Assembly (NCBI GenBank): GCA_003477405.1
Contig: QUDE01000002.1
Coordinates: forward strand, 124,001-188,000
Origin: Ruminococcaceae bacterium AM07-15
Lineage (GTDB): Bacteria > Bacillota > Clostridia > Oscillospirales > Butyricicoccaceae
Direction of reading: 5' to 3'
DNA: 64,000 bases
Part shown: in pieces, positions 61,348 to 64,000 of the stretch
How positions within the stretch are numbered: the stretch's first letter is position 1
Layout of the letters: each line of letters begins with the position of its first letter
The notes under the pieces: generated by a model
The model's database searches: none
The model's input: only the letters and a program-made list of their open reading frames with translations
Told to the model about the DNA's origin: nothing
Program-made: the position numbers and the translations under genes

Positions 61348-61942
61348 TCTCATTGTGTATGTGGTGCACTTTGCCCTGCTTCCCATTTACCGGCTCAGGG
61401 TGCAGGGGGCGGAAAAGATCCCTGAGGGGGCCGCAGTGGTTTGCGGCAACCACACCGCCCGGGTGGATGCAGTGGTGCTGTTTCTGGCCCTGTTCCTGAA
61501 TGGGAACCGGCCGGCCATCATCGGCAAGGCCGAGCTGTTCCGCAATCCCATCGCCCGGTGGTTCTTCACCTATATGGGCGCGTTTCCCGTGGATCGGGGC
61601 AAGGCTGACCTGACGGCCATCAAAAAAGCCCTGACTGTGCTGAAACAGGGACAGAAGCTGATTATTTTCCCTGAGGGTACCCGGGTGAAGGAAGGAATGA
61701 GCGGAGAGGCCAAAAGCGGCGCTGCCATGATGGCCGTCCGCACAGGAAGCCCGGTGCTGCCGGTGTACATCACCCCTGGCCGGAAGGCCTTCCGGGGCTG
61801 CACCGTCACCTTCGGCGATCCCTTCTACCTGCCCAAGCCGGAAAAAGGGGAGCACGACCCCTACAAAAAAGGCGCCGACCAGATCATGGAGAAGATCTGG
61901 GAGATCGGCAAAAGCCGGGGGGAGGTAACACCTCGTGGCTAA
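61337..61942 (+). CDS. plsC: 1-acyl-sn-glycerol-3-phosphate acyltransferase
   Basis: Membrane-associated acyltransferase making phosphatidic acid. NHTARVD is the H-x4-D motif, MGAFPVDRG and FPEGTRVKEG are motifs II-III, and VLPVYITPG is motif IV. Length 201 aa. Start lies within cmk; end overlaps the ispH start. Confidence 0.95.
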   Translation: MLYNLIVYVVHFALLPIYRLRVQGAEKIPEGAAVVCGNHTARVDAVVLFLALFLNGNRPAIIGKAELFRNPIARWFFTYMGAFPVDRGKADLTAIKKALTVLKQGQKLIIFPEGTRVKEGMSGEAKSGAAMMAVRTGSPVLPVYITPGRKAFRGCTVTFGDPFYLPKPEKGEHDPYKKGADQIMEKIWEIGKSRGEVTPRG

Positions 61943-63893
61943 GATCACTGTGGCCAAAAACGCCGGTTACTGCTACGGCGTACGCCGGGCCATTGAAAAG
62001 GCCGAAAGCCTGGGTGGAAAAGGGCAGAAAGTGTATACCGCAGGGCCTTTGATCCACAACAAATTCGTTGTGGAGCAGCTTGAGGGGAAGGGCATCTTTT
62101 CCCGGGAGGACATTGAGAGCATCCCTGACGGGGCCGCTGTGGTGGTGCGGGCCCATGGCATCACTCTGGAGCAGCAGCGGCGGCTGATGGAAAAAGGCTG
62201 CCAGCTGGAAGACGCCACCTGTCCTCATGTAGGGCGTATTCACCGGATCGTGGAGGAAGAGAGCGGGAAGGGACGGCATATTCTGCTCATCGGCGCGGGA
62301 AAACATCCCGAGGTTCTGGGCATCGCTTCCCGGTGCAAAAGCTGCACGATACTGGAAAACCCGGCCCAGGCAGAGGAGTGGGCAGAAAAAAACAGTCAAA
62401 TAGCTGTATCGGTGGTGTCTCAAACCACCTTCAATCGTGAAATTTTTGTAAATTGCACAAAAATATTAAAAAACGCTTGTAAAAGCATCAACATCTTTGA
62501 TACAATATGTAATGCTACGGATGAACGCCAGAAAGAGGCGCGCACCCTGGCATCCGGATCTGACCTTGTGATCGTTATCGGCGACCAGACGAGCAGCAAT
62601 TCGCGCAGGCTCTACGAAATTTGCCTCCAGGTGTGCCCCGATACCCTTTTCGTGGAAAACGCCAAAGGGATTCCTGAAGGGTATGGCCGCGGGAAACAAG
62701 CGATTGCCATCGCCGCCGGTGCGTCCACGCCAGATCTGATAATTAAGGAGGTATATGACAAGATGACTGACGAAATGAACATCCAGGAAACAGAAAGCTT
62801 CGCTGAGCTGCTGGAGCAGACTCTGAAAACTTTACATACAGGAGAAAAGGTGACGGGCGTTATCACACAGATCAACCCCACGGACATCCATGTGGACCTG
62901 GGCGTCAAGCAGGCCGGCTACATCCCCACCACTGAGCTGAGCGACGACCCCAACTATGTGATCGCTGACAACATCCACATCGGCGACGAGATCGAAGCCT
63001 ATGTCATGCGCGTCAACGACCAGGAAGGCACCATCATGCTGTCCAAGAAGCGCCTGGACGCTGTGAAGAACTGGGAAGTTTTGGAGAAGGCTGTGGAGAC
63101 CGGCGAAGTCTATGACTGCGTCATCACCGATGTAAACAAGGGCGGCGTTATCGCCAATGTGCTGGGCATCCGGGTCTTTATCCCCGCCAGCCAGACCGGC
63201 CTGCCCCGGGAAGCTGACCTGTCCCAGATGGTCAAGACCCATCAGAAGGTGCGCATCACCGAAGTGACCCGTCCCCGCCGCCGCGTGGTCGGCTCCATCA
63301 AGGCTCCTCTCATGGAAGCCCGCCGGGAAGCTGCCGCCAAGATCTGGGAAGAGATCGAAGTGGGTTCGGTGTACACCGGCACCGTCAAGTCCTTCACCTC
63401 CTATGGCGCCTTTGTGGACATCGGCGGTGTGGACGGCATGATCCATATCTCCGAGCTGAGCTGGTCCCGGGTGAAGCATCCCTCTGATGTGCTGAAGATC
63501 GGCCAGACCGTTGAGGTGTATGTCATCGCTCTGGACAAGGAGAAGAAGAAGATCTCCCTGGGCTACAAGAAGGCCGAGGACAACCCCTGGACCAAGTTCG
63601 AGTCCAACTACAATGTGGGCGATGTGGCTCCTGTGAAGATCGTCAAGTTCATGCCCTTCGGCGCCTTTGCTGAGGTTCTGCCCGGCGTGGACGGCCTGAT
63701 CCACATTTCCCAGATCGCTGACCGCCGCATCGGCAAGCCCGAAGAGGTGCTGACCATCGGCGAGACTGTCAATGCCAAGATCACCGACATCGACAGCGAG
63801 AAGAAGAAGATCTCCCTGAGCATCCGCGCTCTGCTGGACGCTTCCAACACCGAGCCCGAAGCGGTGGAGGCCGAGGAGAACGACGCCGAATAA
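61935..63893 (+). CDS. Bifunctional IspH (HMBPP reductase) / ribosomal protein S1
   Basis: Single 652-aa frame with an N-terminal IspH domain (about 1-280) and four S1 domains (about 285-630). IspH makes IPP and DMAPP in the MEP pathway; its three cluster cysteines are in GYCYGVRRAIE, DATCPHV and DTICNATDERQ. The S1 part binds mRNA on the 30S subunit and ends in an acidic tail. GTG start with GGAGG upstream. Such fusions are known in Clostridia. A perfect AAGGAGGT at 62745-62752 stands before an in-frame ATG at 62763 at the domain junction, so free S1 may also be made. Confidence 0.96.
   Translation: MAKITVAKNAGYCYGVRRAIEKAESLGGKGQKVYTAGPLIHNKFVVEQLEGKGIFSREDIESIPDGAAVVVRAHGITLEQQRRLMEKGCQLEDATCPHVGRIHRIVEEESGKGRHILLIGAGKHPEVLGIASRCKSCTILENPAQAEEWAEKNSQIAVSVVSQTTFNREIFVNCTKILKNACKSINIFDTICNATDERQKEARTLASGSDLVIVIGDQTSSNSRRLYEICLQVCPDTLFVENAKGIPEGYGRGKQAIAIAAGASTPDLIIKEVYDKMTDEMNIQETESFAELLEQTLKTLHTGEKVTGVITQINPTDIHVDLGVKQAGYIPTTELSDDPNYVIADNIHIGDEIEAYVMRVNDQEGTIMLSKKRLDAVKNWEVLEKAVETGEVYDCVITDVNKGGVIANVLGIRVFIPASQTGLPREADLSQMVKTHQKVRITEVTRPRRRVVGSIKAPLMEARREAAAKIWEEIEVGSVYTGTVKSFTSYGAFVDIGGVDGMIHISELSWSRVKHPSDVLKIGQTVEVYVIALDKEKKKISLGYKKAEDNPWTKFESNYNVGDVAPVKIVKFMPFGAFAEVLPGVDGLIHISQIADRRIGKPEEVLTIGETVNAKITDIDSEKKKISLSIRALLDASNTEPEAVEAEENDAE
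62477..62506 (+). promoter_or_regulatory. Candidate promoter inside the ispH domain
   Basis: TTGTAA (62477-62482), 18-nt spacer, TACAAT (62501-62506), inside an AT-rich patch unlike the rest of the gene and about 255 nt upstream of the S1 restart codon. Confidence 0.45.
62745..62765 (+). promoter_or_regulatory. Internal ribosome binding site for free ribosomal protein S1
   Basis: AAGGAGGT (62745-62752) is fully complementary to the 16S 3' end and lies 10 nt before an in-frame ATG (62763) at the IspH/S1 boundary. Initiation there would give a 376-aa S1 protein. An out-of-frame ATG at 62755 stops after three codons. Confidence 0.5.
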
Positions 63894-63923
63894 GACCTGA
63901 TAGGGTCCATTGATTTGCCTGAC

Positions 63924-63955
63924 AGGGCGTGGGGATAAGCCCCACGCCCTTTTTT
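63924..63955 (+). terminator. Rho-independent terminator after ispH-rpsA
   Basis: An 11-bp stem (63924-63934 and 63940-63950, loop ATAAG) followed by six T. It closes the downstream operon; the last 45 bases of the window show nothing further. Confidence 0.92.
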
Positions 63956-64000
63956 GGTACTTTCCCCTGAAAAAACGCATAGAATGGCTTAAGGCCAATC

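Noticed and set aside
1..64000. Search for tRNA, rRNA, CRISPR repeats, riboswitches such as T-box or TPP, and intact transposases
   Set aside because: None seen by reading; short or divergent cases could be missed without a covariance or profile search.

Overview
The window is about 58-60% GC by eye and almost fully coding. It holds many endospore genes (spoVM, a SipL-like SPOCS protein, spoIVA, a GerW/YtfJ protein, GerMN and M23/M50 proteins), Shine-Dalgarno-led genes, Firmicute core gene order and a fused IspH-S1 gene. This points to a spore-forming Clostridia bacterium, probably of the Oscillospiraceae type. That assignment is inference; no rRNA is present to fix it.

Layout. 1-13015 is a mixed-strand region: a truncated nitroreductase, an M20 amidohydrolase, rodA (-), a formamidase-like gene leading tsaE-tsaB-rpiB-upp, a DacF-type carboxypeptidase (-), a ComEA-like protein, a two-component system with a GerMN lipoprotein, and a degenerate polysaccharide-deacetylase-like protein (-). 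From 13142 to the end every gene is on the + strand. 13142-18731 holds a DUF3343/cysteine desulfurase pair, cdaA-cdaR (c-di-AMP synthesis and control), a COG2509 flavoprotein and an RseC-like protein. 18796-32208 is the classic Firmicute run yicC-remA-gmk-rpoZ-priA-def-fmt-(zinc peptidase)-rsmB-rlmN-prpC-prkC-rsgA-thiN, driven at its start by a good sigma-A promoter.

32209-34386 is an accessory insertion. It separates thiN from spoVM, which are neighbours in Bacillus. It carries its own promoter, a small gene broken (or recoded) at a run of eight T, an unrecognised 386-aa membrane-anchored protein of lower GC, a structured non-coding stretch with a strong terminator, and an IS200-like hairpin. 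It is the least explained part of the window.

34387-39436 is a sporulation block: a 46-aa Cys-rich membrane peptide, the 26-aa SpoVM, a SipL-like protein, SpoIVA, then an M23 and an M50 protease resembling SpoIVFA/SpoIVFB. It covers recruitment of the coat platform and possibly mother-cell sigma-factor activation.

39465-47073 has a radical SAM/DUF2344 pair, rplS with an L19 leader, lepB, rbgA, rnhB, yraN, a phosphoesterase and trigger factor. 47122-51625 is the proteolysis group clpP-clpX-lon. 51647-56636 has engB, lysA, an M50 protease, scpA-scpB, a DUF2953 protein and gerW. 56681-63893 holds a second D-Ala-D-Ala carboxypeptidase, a pseudouridine synthase, an RpiR regulator, a BaiN-like flavoprotein, cmk, plsC and the IspH-S1 fusion, ending in a strong terminator.

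No tRNA, rRNA, CRISPR array, intact transposase or prophage was seen.
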